DNA from: Chengkuizengella axinellae
Lineage (GTDB): Bacteria > Bacillota > Bacilli > Paenibacillales > KCTC-33759
Reading direction: 5' to 3'
DNA: 64,000 bases
Assembly: GCF_030730905.1 (NCBI RefSeq)
Contig: NZ_JAVAMP010000015.1
Span: 1-64,000, forward strand
Made by a program: the position numbers and the translations under genes
Part shown: piece by piece, positions 45,626 through 54,910 of the stretch
Numbering within the stretch: the first letter of the stretch is position 1
How the letters are laid out: each line of letters begins with the position of its first letter
The notes under the pieces: generated by a model
Database searches by the model: none
Told to the model about the DNA's origin: nothing
The model's input: the letters and a program-made list of their open reading frames with translations, nothing else

Positions 45626-45641
45626 TTCCTCATACTTTTTT
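45609..45641 (+). terminator. Terminator overlapping the end of the dctB-like gene
   Basis: AGTATGAGG (45609-45617) pairs perfectly with CCTCATACT (45628-45636) and runs into six T. The stop codon lies in the loop. Confidence 0.9.
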
Positions 45642-45711
45642 CATTTTTAAACTTTATGAATACTATTCACTTTTCAATCTATGTTTCAGTGGCTCACTTC
45701 ATTATTTAAGT

Positions 45712-46374
45712 TTATATTTTCTTAAACATTCCATGTGAAGCGGGATACGTGTATTGAAACCCATATTTCTCATATAGCTTATCAGCAGGCTCATCTGCAA
45801 TTAAACTAATATAAGCGCCTTCAGGAGCATTTTCGTCTATATCCTTTGATAGTTCATTCATTATTAGCTTTCCTAGACCTTGACCTTGGTAATTAGGTTC
45901 AACGGCGATGTCCACAACTTGATAGAAACAGCCTTTATCACCAATCAGTCTACCCATACCTATCAAATATTCATTAGCATAGATTGAGATGGCATAAATT
46001 GTGTGTTTAAGCCCAAGTTTTGCTCCCGCTTCACTCTTTTCACTTAACCCTGCTAATTTTCTTAAATTTAAATAATCATTTACATCAGGCGTACCCTTAT
46101 ATAAAAGGTAATTGTTTTCTTTTAAACTCAAAAATTGTTTTTTCTTTTTTTCTGCAAAAGCCATTACAACAAATATAATCAAATGTAGTATCCATAAAAG
46201 CATCTGAATAAAGTATTGAAAATAAATCCACTTTGGAACTGTAAGACTTCCAATAGGACCAACACGATTGTTCGTGTAATAGTATATAGAATATATAAAT
46301 GATATTGTTAAAAACACAATGAATATGATCGATACTGACAACCCAAAATAAATTAACTTTTTCTTCTTCCTCAA
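45712..46374 (-). CDS. GNAT acetyltransferase with two N-terminal transmembrane helices
   Basis: 220 residues from a TTG start with GGGGGA upstream. Two hydrophobic segments (about 6-31 and 48-72) precede a GNAT domain (about 85-220) with VDIAVEPNYQGQGLGKLIMNEL (acetyl-CoA site) and LYEKYGFQYTYPASHGMFK at the end. The GNAT part resembles small stand-alone acetyltransferases, so this looks like a membrane-tethered fusion. Its start is 22 bp after the patatin gene, with which it is probably co-transcribed. Confidence 0.8.
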   Translation of the reverse strand: MRKKKKLIYFGLSVSIIFIVFLTISFIYSIYYYTNNRVGPIGSLTVPKWIYFQYFIQMLLWILHLIIFVVMAFAEKKKKQFLSLKENNYLLYKGTPDVNDYLNLRKLAGLSEKSEAGAKLGLKHTIYAISIYANEYLIGMGRLIGDKGCFYQVVDIAVEPNYQGQGLGKLIMNELSKDIDENAPEGAYISLIADEPADKLYEKYGFQYTYPASHGMFKKI

Positions 46375-46395
46375 AACTTTTCCCCCACACTAAAT

Positions 46396-47259
46396 TCACG
46401 TTTTTGTTTTCTCCATCCAATTCATTAACAAATCATATTGGATTTTAGCATCTTCGAGACCTTGATCATATAATCTCGTAAGTTTTACTTTATCTTTTTC
46501 TAATCGATTCACTTGAATTGGCTGCTTTGGTCTAAAAACAAAGATGTCTCCTTTTTCTTCAAGCTGGTTAACATAGTTTATTGTTGTGTTGTATTCTTCA
46601 TGACGCTGTATCATCGTATTGTATAATCCTTTGTATCTTCTACGATACTTCGCTTTTAACATCCATTTGTAACTAGCTGGTTTTTTCACATATCCTTTAT
46701 TTCTAGTTAAGATCACAATGTTTCGTTTATTTCCATCGTTTATCGATTTTATAATGGGAATCGGATCAGCGATTCCCCCATCTAATAATTCATATCCAGC
46801 ATGATTCACAATTTGAGTAATTAACGGTAAGCTGATGGATGCTCTTAATAATGTAAATACATCGCCGGTATTTCCATTTTTGTCAAAATACATCGGTTTT
46901 CCCGTTACACAATCTGTTACTACAATTTTAAAAGTTTGTGGAGAAGAATGAAAAGTATCATAATCGAAGGGTTCGAGTTGATTAGGGAGTTTATCAAAGA
47001 TAACATCCATCCCAAACAAACTTCGTTTTTTTATCAAATTTCTGACACTGATATATCCTGGGTAGTCAATATAATCAATAGTTACTTTTTTATTCCTACC
47101 GTATTGTTTTGAAATGTACGAGGTCGCATTACAAGCTCCAGCAGAAGCCCCTATAATGTATGGGATATCAATCTCTTTTTCAATAAAATAATCTAATACA
47201 CCTGCGGTATATACCCCTCTTAAACCCCCGCCTTCAAGTACCAAACCCATATTATCCAT
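46396..47259 (-). CDS. Patatin-like phospholipase
   Basis: 287 residues. The catalytic dyad is in the nucleophile elbow GASAG and the DGGIADPIP aspartate motif, with the oxyanion segment EGGGLRGVYTAG. This is the YjjU/RssA-like patatin group, expected to hydrolyse membrane acyl lipids. The ribosome binding site before ATG 47259 is rather far away; ATG at residue 4 is an alternative. It lies downstream of the ABC-F gene by 23 bp. Confidence 0.88.
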   Translation of the reverse strand: MDNMGLVLEGGGLRGVYTAGVLDYFIEKEIDIPYIIGASAGACNATSYISKQYGRNKKVTIDYIDYPGYISVRNLIKKRSLFGMDVIFDKLPNQLEPFDYDTFHSSPQTFKIVVTDCVTGKPMYFDKNGNTGDVFTLLRASISLPLITQIVNHAGYELLDGGIADPIPIIKSINDGNKRNIVILTRNKGYVKKPASYKWMLKAKYRRRYKGLYNTMIQRHEEYNTTINYVNQLEEKGDIFVFRPKQPIQVNRLEKDKVKLTRLYDQGLEDAKIQYDLLMNWMEKTKT

Positions 47260-47282
47260 CTGAGCAACACATCCTCAAAAAT

Positions 47283-48902
47283 TTAGAGTTGATGTTTTTG
47301 TTTCGCATCATCGTAATTACCAATATACTTAAATATTTTTCCATTTTCAAGCCAGTAAGTCTGATTAAAACAGCGATTTAGCAAATATCGATCATGTGAT
47401 ACACAGAGAATTGTTCCTTCAAATTGTTCAAGTGTTTCTTCTAAAACCTCACGAGAATCAATGTCCAAGTGGTTTGTAGGTTCATCTAGAATAATGAGAT
47501 TCATGTTTTGATTCATCAGTTGGGCAAGTCTTACCCTCATTCTTTCTCCACCACTTAATCGACTTACTTTATTAAATACTGAATGTCCGTAGAACATAAA
47601 TTTAGCTAGTATTTGTCGTGCTTCAGCCTCGGTCACATGAACTTGTTCTCTAAATAAATCAATAAGTCTTCCTTCTTGTTGATCTTTAAATACATGCTGT
47701 GATAAGTAACCAATTCTAACATTGCTGCCTATTTTAATCGTACCTTCATCAGGCAACATTTCTTCTAGAATCATTTTTAAAATGGTGGACTTGCCGCTTC
47801 CATTATTGCCTATTAAAGCAATACGATCCTGATATCGAATTGAAAAATCTATATTTTCAAATAGTGTTGTTTCATTAAATCTCTTTGAGATATGATCTAC
47901 CTGCACAACATCTTTTCCGCTTCGTTCTTGCATATGAAGATCAAATTTCATCTTTGTATTTTCTAATTTTGGTTTTTTAATCTTTTCCATTCGTTCAATG
48001 GCTCTCTCCATGTTTTTGGCTCTTTTATGCAACCCTGCATTTGGTGGGTTTGCCCGATTTGCCCATTCTATCAGTTGTTTTATAGTTTCTCTCATTTTCT
48101 TGATTTTTTTCTGTTGCTCTTGAAATGCAGCAAACTGATTTAATAGTCTTTTTTCTTTTTCTTCTACAAAGTAAGAGTAATTTCCGTGGTACGTATGAAG
48201 TTCTCCGTCTTCAATTTCTATTATTTTTGTAGCTACCTCATCTAAAAAGTAACGATCATGAGACACAATGAGGATTGATCCTTGAGATGTTTTGATAAAG
48301 TCTTCCAACCATTGTAATGCTTGTATATCTAGGTGATTTGTCGGTTCATCCAGCAACAGTAATTGAGGCTTTTTCAATAAAATTAAACCCAAACCTATTT
48401 TCGTTTGCTCTCCTCCACTGCATTTTAAAAATGTACTGTCAAGCAAGTTAGCAATGCCCAAACCGTTACAGATCTTCATGAGATCAGCATCCATTTCATA
48501 ACCGCCCAATTTAGTGAACTTTTCTTGTACATCTCCATACTGTTTTAACAGTTTTTCTAAATTAACCTCATCTTCAGCCATTTTTTGTTCAATGCTTCTC
48601 ATCTTTTTATTTAATTCATTCATCTCTTCAAAAGCACTGCACAATACATCTCTTACAGTGTCCTCTTTTCTGTGGGATGGAATTTGTTCTAAATACCCCA
48701 CTTCTGCTTCTTTTTTAATATGAATTTTTCCTGCATCACATGGTTCTACCCCTGATATAAGCTTTAAAATGGTCGTTTTACCACTACCATTTGTACCAAC
48801 CAAACCAATTCGTTCCCCATCTTTCACTTCAAATCTTAAATTCTCAAAAATCTTGTTTCCACCTAAAGTTTTACTTACATCATTTACTGCACAAATAATC
48901 AT
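47283..48902 (-). CDS. ABC-F family ATPase
   Basis: 539 residues with two ATPase domains and no membrane helices: GTNGSGKTT, CSGGEQT and LLLLDEPTNHLDI in the first, GNNGSGKST, LSGGERMR and LIILDEPTNHLDI in the second. A charged linker (about 240-315, with KIKKMRETIKQLIEWANRAN) joins them. ABC-F proteins act on the ribosome, either as housekeeping translation factors or as antibiotic protectors. Which one this is cannot be read from the ATPase domains, but an attenuator-like leader favours inducible ribosome protection. AAAGGAG precedes the ATG. Confidence 0.9.
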   Translation of the reverse strand: MIICAVNDVSKTLGGNKIFENLRFEVKDGERIGLVGTNGSGKTTILKLISGVEPCDAGKIHIKKEAEVGYLEQIPSHRKEDTVRDVLCSAFEEMNELNKKMRSIEQKMAEDEVNLEKLLKQYGDVQEKFTKLGGYEMDADLMKICNGLGIANLLDSTFLKCSGGEQTKIGLGLILLKKPQLLLLDEPTNHLDIQALQWLEDFIKTSQGSILIVSHDRYFLDEVATKIIEIEDGELHTYHGNYSYFVEEKEKRLLNQFAAFQEQQKKIKKMRETIKQLIEWANRANPPNAGLHKRAKNMERAIERMEKIKKPKLENTKMKFDLHMQERSGKDVVQVDHISKRFNETTLFENIDFSIRYQDRIALIGNNGSGKSTILKMILEEMLPDEGTIKIGSNVRIGYLSQHVFKDQQEGRLIDLFREQVHVTEAEARQILAKFMFYGHSVFNKVSRLSGGERMRVRLAQLMNQNMNLIILDEPTNHLDIDSREVLEETLEQFEGTILCVSHDRYLLNRCFNQTYWLENGKIFKYIGNYDDAKQKHQL

Positions 48903-48973
48903 TTTATTATTCTCCTTTCAATAACAAGAAAAAACCATGAGTAAAAATCAACCCATGGTTTTTGAATAAACAT
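48899..48973 (-). promoter_or_regulatory. Attenuator-like leader with overlapping upstream frame before the ABC-F gene
   Basis: On the minus strand AAAACCATG-type arms pair over 10 bp (48930-48939 with 48954-48963) and are followed by six T, an intrinsic terminator just ahead of the ABC-F ribosome binding site. A 24-codon frame from ATG 48973 (MFIQKPWVDF...) runs through the hairpin and ends in TGA overlapping the ABC-F start as ATGA. The small frame has only a weak ribosome binding site. Confidence 0.5.
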
Positions 48974-49074
48974 ATATTTAGTCTAATCTTCACAGATAAT
49001 TTCGAGCCTCTTTCTGCAATATGGTGAGAAATATATCTTTTTTATGCAAAAAGGGGAACTGTATTATGATACAC

Positions 49075-49097
49075 AAAAGGAGGGCAAATCGCCCTCC
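49075..49097 (-). terminator. Terminator after the 44-codon small frame
   Basis: GGAGGGC (49079-49085) pairs with GCCCTCC (49091-49097), followed by four T on the minus strand. Confidence 0.7.
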
Positions 49098-49138
49098 CAT
49101 TTGAATTACCTGTATATAAAAGTGGGGTAAAGAGATTT

Positions 49139-49273
49139 TTACATTCTGTTATATGATGTTGTTTTATTAAAAAAGGACATACGTATCCCGTTGAAAACAA
49201 CACCAGCAAAAATGGCACGGACAATATACACATATTGTAAATATCCTGTGCGACCTTTAACAGAATGTAACAT
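49139..49273 (-). CDS. Small 44-residue protein upstream of the ABC-F gene
   Basis: A frame from ATG 49273, preceded by a near-ideal AAAGGAGGG, encodes MLHSVKGRTGYLQYVYIVRA..., ends at TAA 49139 and is followed by its own terminator. It is basic and has one moderately hydrophobic stretch (about 14-28). It may be a leader or a stand-alone small protein. I do not recognise it. An overlapping 63-codon frame at 49042-49233 lacks a ribosome binding site. Confidence 0.5.
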   Translation of the reverse strand: MLHSVKGRTGYLQYVYIVRAIFAGVVFNGIRMSFFNKTTSYNRM

Positions 49274-49496
49274 CTCTATCCCTCCTTTCAAGATTAAAGT
49301 TATAAAACAAAATTATCTTAACACAATTATCTTTTAATTACAATATGCTTCCAACCTAAATTATATTTAATATGTTACCTTTTTTATATTATGAATACAT
49401 TTGTGATAAGCTATAAGCTATGAAGGAACCTTTCTCATATTATAATTTAGAGGAACAAAACTTCAATGCTATTTCAACAATTTGGAGGAATTACAT

Positions 49497-50060
49497 ATGA
49501 GTACTGAACAAATAAATGTATTAGGATTTGCTGGTAGTTTGAGAAAAGATTCTTATAACCGTGCCTTACTTCGTGAAGCTATTCAGCTTTCCCCAGAAGG
49601 ATTGAAAATCACTGATTTCGATTTATCTGAAATTCCGATGTTTAATGAGGATGTTGAAAAAGAAGGAGATCCTGCAGCTGTGACTGCATTTAAAAATGCG
49701 ATTCGTGAATCAAAAGCCTTACTCATTGTCACACCTGAATACAACAGTGCGATTCCTGGAGTATTGAAAAATGCACTTGATTGGGCATCACGAGGTGCTA
49801 AAGAAGCACCCTTATTAAAAAAACCTATCGCTATTATGGGTGCAACACCGGGTCGAGCTGGAACTGCTCAAGCACAAGCTCAATTAAGACAAACCTTAGT
49901 CACTACACGTTCACTTGTCATGGTTGAACCTCAAGTCTTAATCTCAGAAGTCCATCGTAAATTTGATGATCAGGGTAATTTTACAGATGAGAAAACAGGT
50001 CAATATATTGGCAGGTTGCTCACTTCGCTGCAAGAATGGGTAAACAAACTCAAATCATGA
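49497..50060 (+). CDS. NADPH-dependent FMN reductase
   Basis: 187 residues from ATG 49497 (GGAGG upstream). The flavodoxin-like fold shows GFAGSLRKDSYNRALLREA (FMN phosphate loop), TPEYNSAIPGVLKNALDWASR and PGRAGTAQAQAQLRQTL, the signature of the ChrR/YieF-type NAD(P)H:FMN or quinone reductases. It likely protects against quinone or chromate stress or supplies reduced flavin. Single gene with its own terminator. Confidence 0.9.
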   Translation: MSTEQINVLGFAGSLRKDSYNRALLREAIQLSPEGLKITDFDLSEIPMFNEDVEKEGDPAAVTAFKNAIRESKALLIVTPEYNSAIPGVLKNALDWASRGAKEAPLLKKPIAIMGATPGRAGTAQAQAQLRQTLVTTRSLVMVEPQVLISEVHRKFDDQGNFTDEKTGQYIGRLLTSLQEWVNKLKS

Positions 50061-50063
50061 TAA

Positions 50064-50106
50064 AACAAAAAGCATTTGATTAGTTTGCTATCAAATGCTT
50101 TTTGTT
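50064..50106. terminator. Terminator between converging genes
   Basis: A perfect 17-bp stem (50064-50080 with 50090-50106), T-rich on both strands. Confidence 0.9.
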
Positions 50107-50131
50107 ACATTTTCAATATGCCAGTTCCACT

Positions 50132-51301
50132 TCAGTCTATTATATTTATGGCTCTTTCTTGTTGATCCCAAGTGATTTGAAACCCAAATGTGTCTGTTAT
50201 CAAACGAAGCGGAACAAATACTCGATTGTCTCTAACCTTGATTTCCTCATTCAACTCTTGCTCAATGTCATTAATAATCACCTTGTTTTTATACTCATTA
50301 TTAAAAACCATTTTTGTTTCATTATATGATAATACTAAAGTGCCATCATCCCACTCTATATGTCCTCCTAAATGCTCAGTTATAAAGCGAATAGGAACAT
50401 AGGTTGTTCCACCTTCCGGATTCATGGTGGGTTGCACATCAGGGAAAACAACCTTTTCACCATTCACATAAATATGTATTGGCTTCAAATTCAAATGGAT
50501 GTTGTGTATTTTTTTAGTAATATGAGCAATTACATCTCTCACTTTTTCATATGGAATACCCTCTGTCATAATCGCAAGTATGTATGGTTGTTCATCGTAA
50601 ACAATTCCTACATCATTATAGACCAACTCTAAAGGGAAGTAACCTACCTTGTGGGCAACTTCTAACCCTGATACTCCCGCAGGGATTGTTTCGTTATAAT
50701 CCGTATGTACAAAGACGCCCAACAGCTCTTCTCCTAATTCCTCATGTTCAATTATAAATGCATCCAAAGCTGTGGCATAAATCGCAAGATCTTCTGCACT
50801 TAATCGATTGTAACCATTTGGAAAGACATTTTTTCCACCTATCCCTTTTAAAAATGAAATAAAGTTTGCTCTACCCATTTTCTCAGTCAACATAATATAA
50901 GCAACATTATCACTGTGTACGATCATTTTTTGTACTAGATCACGAATTGTATATTGTGTACCAAAGGGCTGAAATTGAATAACTCCACTTCCTTCGTAGT
51001 AATGGTATACGGAGTAGGTTAGTTTCTCATCCAAATTCAAATTTCCCTCAGCAGCTTTCTTATATATATACAGGGCTAATGGCATTTTAATCGTACTAGC
51101 TCCTGCATACACTTTTTCCTTTTGATGGAACATGACTGTACCAGTAGTTAAGTTTTCGTAATAAAAAGAAATATCACCTAGAGCATTCATTTCATGTAAT
51201 AAATCCTCTGGAATCTCTTCTTCTATTCCTAGTGCAAAACTATTGATTATACTAGAATAAAACAATATAAAAACAATCATAATTTGAATATAGTATTTCA
51301 T
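50132..51301 (-). CDS. Secreted class A beta-lactamase-fold serine hydrolase with copper-amine-oxidase-like domain
   Basis: 389 residues with a signal peptide (about 1-24). The penicillin-interacting fold (about 35-270) has the SxxK motif in GASTIKMP, the SDN motif in VHSDNVAY and the KTG-box equivalent HKVG. The C-terminal part (about 280-389) contains two copies of the stalk-type repeat VPIRFITEHLGGHIEWD and VPLRLITDTFGFQITWD, the copper amine oxidase N-terminal-like domain common in Bacillales surface proteins. The unusual KVG and lack of a clear omega-loop glutamate make true beta-lactam resistance uncertain; a wall role is possible. Confidence 0.82.
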   Translation of the reverse strand: MKYYIQIMIVFILFYSSIINSFALGIEEEIPEDLLHEMNALGDISFYYENLTTGTVMFHQKEKVYAGASTIKMPLALYIYKKAAEGNLNLDEKLTYSVYHYYEGSGVIQFQPFGTQYTIRDLVQKMIVHSDNVAYIMLTEKMGRANFISFLKGIGGKNVFPNGYNRLSAEDLAIYATALDAFIIEHEELGEELLGVFVHTDYNETIPAGVSGLEVAHKVGYFPLELVYNDVGIVYDEQPYILAIMTEGIPYEKVRDVIAHITKKIHNIHLNLKPIHIYVNGEKVVFPDVQPTMNPEGGTTYVPIRFITEHLGGHIEWDDGTLVLSYNETKMVFNNEYKNKVIINDIEQELNEEIKVRDNRVFVPLRLITDTFGFQITWDQQERAINIID

Positions 51302-51410
51302 TCAACTACTGCCCCTTTTACCAATTTAGAAAACGTTTTCTATTATATGGTACTATATTCACTTTAATATGTCTTTATGTTTTTATAGTCAATGCACATT
51401 TTAAAATATA

Positions 51411-52289
51411 TTATCTGTACTCTTTGATCCCATTTTCAAAGGCATGATTGTCTTTATTTTCTAATCCATGTAATGCTTCTTGCAATGCAAACGTCTTTTT
51501 ATAGAAACTAACTCGATCAGATATCTCATTTCCGTTTGGATATTGTTCAATGCATAATTGAAAGAACGTTTCTCCATAACTAGATAATAATCCTGAAAAA
51601 TCATATGCAGGATCTCCTATTCCTGATCCACCAAAATCAATTATTCCTGAAATTTCACCATAAAAAGAATCCCACAAAATATTTGATGCCCCAAAATCTC
51701 CATGAATTAGTGTCAGATTCATCTCTAAATTATTGGGATTATTCAAAAAAACTTCAAACATATGAGTGATATTCTCTTTAGCATCCTTCCTCATAAATGA
51801 ATATAGTCTATTTTGAATGTTTTCAAAGAGTTCTTCTACTTCAGTTCTAATCCCCTTCTGCTTTTGATGTTTAAAAATAGGATTAATTTCATGAAGTGGT
51901 ATTGAATGAACTTCAAACAAAAAAGTGGCAAGTTGAGATGCTAATTTTTTAAACAAATTCACATCCTTTATATTTGATAGTTCTTCCCTCCATAGCGGAG
52001 AACCTTGGATTTTTTTATATCCAGTAAATACCTTTCCTGCTTCCAATATTTCAAAAGATTGATAGATTGGATTGGGGATTGTAATTGTTACCCGGTCTTT
52101 AATCTTATTGACTAGTTCTGTCTCATCTTTCAGATTGGTAATCCCTTTTAAATATTTTGGAAATCGAAAGACCAAAGACTTATTAATCATTAAAACATCG
52201 TTATTCTGCCCGATCTTATTAGGCTCAACGTCATCTATCCATAAATCAGGATACACTTGTTTTATTCGATCAATATATTGATTATACAT
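51411..52289 (-). CDS. Aminoglycoside phosphotransferase (APH) family kinase
   Basis: 292 residues with the kinase catalytic loop LTLIHGDFGASNIL and the metal-binding IIDFGGSGIGDPAYDF. The N-terminal lobe has VFRFPKYLKG (ATP-lysine region). Layout and motifs resemble the APH(2'')-like branch, whose members phosphorylate aminoglycosides or other hydroxylated small molecules. Without close homologues the drug range cannot be told. AAAGGGA precedes the ATG. Confidence 0.83.
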   Translation of the reverse strand: MYNQYIDRIKQVYPDLWIDDVEPNKIGQNNDVLMINKSLVFRFPKYLKGITNLKDETELVNKIKDRVTITIPNPIYQSFEILEAGKVFTGYKKIQGSPLWREELSNIKDVNLFKKLASQLATFLFEVHSIPLHEINPIFKHQKQKGIRTEVEELFENIQNRLYSFMRKDAKENITHMFEVFLNNPNNLEMNLTLIHGDFGASNILWDSFYGEISGIIDFGGSGIGDPAYDFSGLLSSYGETFFQLCIEQYPNGNEISDRVSFYKKTFALQEALHGLENKDNHAFENGIKEYR

Positions 52290-52381
52290 TTATAAGATCC
52301 CTTTCTTGTTGCTTCCTAAGTCTAAATACTTATTCATACTTGTGCCATTATATTATACAATAAAAATATGGAGGTCATATT

Positions 52382-53008
52382 ATGAACAAATTCACGATAC
52401 TTTTAGGAGATTTCTATCATCCTGCTCCTAATTTGCAAGCATCCTTGGAAAAATTATATTTAAATAACAGTCAGATTCAATTAAACTTTGTCAATATAGA
52501 AGCAATCAACGAAAGTCTATTAAACCAAACTGACTTGTTGATTATTGGCCGAGAAAATAGAATAAATCCAAAAGACAAAATCCTTCAATATTGGATGGAT
52601 GAACAAAAAGCCAATGATATTACTCAATTTGTTCAAAATGGTGGAAGTATGCTAGTCTGTCATTCTGGATTATCCTCATATGAACAAAACGATCAATACA
52701 TACAACTTGTAAAAGGCTATTTCAAATTCCACCCTAAGGTACAACAAATTGTAAATTATCATAATAACAACCAAGATCATGATTCATTCTCATTTCTTGA
52801 CGAACATTATTTTGTTTCAGTAGATGAACAAAACACAGAAATCTTCTTAACTTCAACCTCTGTAGATGGAGAATCCATTGCAGGCTGGAGACATACATAC
52901 GGCAAAGGAAAAGTATGTTGTATAACCCCAGCACATCATAAAGAAGCATTGCTGCATCATGATATGTTAAAGCTGTTGGAACATTGTACAAACTGGTGTC
53001 TCGAATAG
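52382..53008 (+). CDS. ThuA-like domain protein
   Basis: 208 residues with a class I glutamine-amidotransferase-like fold: ILLGDFYHPAPNLQASLEKL, FVQNGGSMLVCHSGLSSY and AGWRHTYGKGKVCCITPAHHKEALLHHDM. The last segment is the hallmark of ThuA proteins, linked to trehalose and other sugar utilisation. The biochemical activity of the family is poorly known. GGAGGT precedes the ATG. Confidence 0.8.
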   Translation: MNKFTILLGDFYHPAPNLQASLEKLYLNNSQIQLNFVNIEAINESLLNQTDLLIIGRENRINPKDKILQYWMDEQKANDITQFVQNGGSMLVCHSGLSSYEQNDQYIQLVKGYFKFHPKVQQIVNYHNNNQDHDSFSFLDEHYFVSVDEQNTEIFLTSTSVDGESIAGWRHTYGKGKVCCITPAHHKEALLHHDMLKLLEHCTNWCLE

Positions 53009-53126
53009 GCAAGAATGGAATTTACATTCCGTTTACAATTTAATGGTTGCATCTTAACTTGTAAATAGATCATAATATAAAAGATTCATCAAATTATCTT
53101 TATATTTACTTTTAGGAGAGTAACCA

Positions 53127-53768
53127 ATGACAAAAAAACTTATCGCAGAATTTTTAGGCACATACTTTTTAGTTTTAGCAGGTACAGGTGCCATAGTGAC
53201 AAACTCCATTACAGGAGATTTAACACATGTCGGAGTCGCTATCACTTGGGGACTTGTTGTCATGGCAATGATTTATACGTTTGGCCATATTTCTGGAGCG
53301 CACTTTAATCCAGCTGTAACCATTGGATTCTTAACGAACCGAAGCATTAGTGGGAAAGAAGCTGCTTATTATATTGTTTCACAAATTTTAGCTGCACTAG
53401 CCGCAAGTACTACCCTTCTTTTCTTATTTGGCAATATCGCGAATTTGGGTGCTACCTTACCTAGAGAAGGTTGGATGCAAACTTTTATTATTGAGTTTAT
53501 TCTTACATTCTTTTTAATGATGGTGATCTTAGGTTCTGCTGTTCACGGTAAAGCTGTTAAGTCCTTTGCTGGACTCGCTATTGGTACTACAGTTGGACTC
53601 GAAGCCATGTTTGCTGGACCTATTAGCGGTGCTTCTATGAATCCTGCTAGATCTATCGGTCCTGCCTTATTATCTGGAAGTTTAGAGCATCTATGGATCT
53701 ACATTATTGCTACAACTCTAGGTTCTATAGCTGCTGCAGTGATTTATCAATATATTAAAGATAAATAA
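53127..53768 (+). CDS. Aquaporin (MIP family)
   Basis: 213 residues with six transmembrane helices and both pore motifs, HFNPAVT (about 63-69) and SMNPARS (about 170-176). The length and the residues around the second NPA box are closer to water-type AqpZ than to glycerol facilitators, which carry longer loops. AGGAGAG precedes the ATG. It is a single gene between ThuA and XerS. Confidence 0.93.
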   Translation: MTKKLIAEFLGTYFLVLAGTGAIVTNSITGDLTHVGVAITWGLVVMAMIYTFGHISGAHFNPAVTIGFLTNRSISGKEAAYYIVSQILAALAASTTLLFLFGNIANLGATLPREGWMQTFIIEFILTFFLMMVILGSAVHGKAVKSFAGLAIGTTVGLEAMFAGPISGASMNPARSIGPALLSGSLEHLWIYIIATTLGSIAAAVIYQYIKDK

Positions 53769-53805
53769 GTATATTTTCGATAGAAAGATTTTCAAGGGGT
53801 GAAAG

Positions 53806-54888
53806 ATGATGAATATCATAAAAATCAAAGATCGACAAGAATTAGATAAGCTCATACCTACAATGCCATGGTACGTTGAAAAATTTATCAATCACAAATT
53901 GCAAGATCTTTCCCCCTCTACTCTACTTGAATACGTACGTGACTATAGTACGTTTTTATCCTGGTTGCTAGCTGAAGGACTTTCTGATGCGAAAAGTTTG
54001 AAAGAAGTTCCTTTAGAACATTTAGAACAATTACATACAGAAAGCATTGATAATTTCAGAGCTTTTTTAGCAACTAGAAAAGAAAATACCAACGCTAAAA
54101 TCACGATAATAAGAAAACTTTCGTCTCTTCGATCCTTATTTCATTATTTAAGTCAAATTGCGGAGGATGAAAACTTCTATCCACTTTTAAAAAGAAATGT
54201 CATGGCAAAAATTGAAATAAAAAGAACAAACAAAGCTAAAGAAATAGCAAATAAATTGGAAGGAAAACTATTACAAGAAAGTGAGATTATTGAGTTTATT
54301 GAATATGTTAAAGAAGGTTACGAATATGACATTGCAAAGAATAAACAAGCGCTATATTTTTATAAGTTAAACAAAATAAGAGATGTATGCATCATTAGTC
54401 TCATATTACACTCAGGACTTCGTGTCTCAGAGGTCGTAAATTTATCTTTAGACGATATCGATCTAAAAAAACAAACCGTATACGTATATAGAAAAGGAAA
54501 TCATGATGAATCCTTCAAAACTAGAGTTTTTTTTAGAAAAGATGCCATAGAAAATATTGAGCAATACTTAACCATCCGTGCAATAAAATATAAAGCACCT
54601 AAAAAGGAAAAAGCACTCTTTCTTACCATTCCAAACGGAGCGAATGAAGGAAAAGTGATGTCTAAGAGAGCTATTCAAGAAATGGTAATCAAATACGCCA
54701 AAAGATTCGGCAAACCCTATTTAACTGTACATAAATTACGCCATTCATTTGCTACTGATTATTATTTGCAAAATGATCTATATAAAACACAGGAACAGTT
54801 AGGACATGCTTCAACAGACACTACCCAAATCTATGCACATCTAACGGATAAAACGATGGAAAAAGCAATTGATCAAAGAAAAATATAA
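53806..54888 (+). CDS. xerS: Tyrosine recombinase of the XerS type
   Basis: 360 residues: an N-terminal SAM-like core-binding domain (about 15-150) and a catalytic domain with Arg in HSGLRVSE, Lys in VYRKGNHDE, HKLRHSFAT (His-x-x-Arg), GHAS and the nucleophile tyrosine in TQIYAHL. The length and the N-terminal MPWYVEKFINHKLQDLSPSTLLEY fit XerS, the single-protein chromosome-dimer resolvase first known from streptococci and common in Bacillales. No phage or transposon genes adjoin it, which argues against a mobile integrase. No dif-like site was recognised nearby. Confidence 0.87.
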   Translation: MMNIIKIKDRQELDKLIPTMPWYVEKFINHKLQDLSPSTLLEYVRDYSTFLSWLLAEGLSDAKSLKEVPLEHLEQLHTESIDNFRAFLATRKENTNAKITIIRKLSSLRSLFHYLSQIAEDENFYPLLKRNVMAKIEIKRTNKAKEIANKLEGKLLQESEIIEFIEYVKEGYEYDIAKNKQALYFYKLNKIRDVCIISLILHSGLRVSEVVNLSLDDIDLKKQTVYVYRKGNHDESFKTRVFFRKDAIENIEQYLTIRAIKYKAPKKEKALFLTIPNGANEGKVMSKRAIQEMVIKYAKRFGKPYLTVHKLRHSFATDYYLQNDLYKTQEQLGHASTDTTQIYAHLTDKTMEKAIDQRKI

Positions 54889-54910
54889 TTGATTCCCAAT
54901 ATTTGATTAT

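Noticed and set aside
49042-49233. 63-codon minus-strand frame
   Set aside because: Overlaps a 44-codon frame that has a near-perfect ribosome binding site and its own terminator; this one has none.
50132-51301. Call as a true beta-lactamase resistance gene
   Set aside because: The KTG box is KVG, and a stalk-like C-terminal domain is present; the fold is supported but resistance is not.
53806-54888. Tyrosine recombinase as sign of an integrated element
   Set aside because: Length and N-terminus fit XerS, and no attachment repeats, excisionase or phage genes are nearby.
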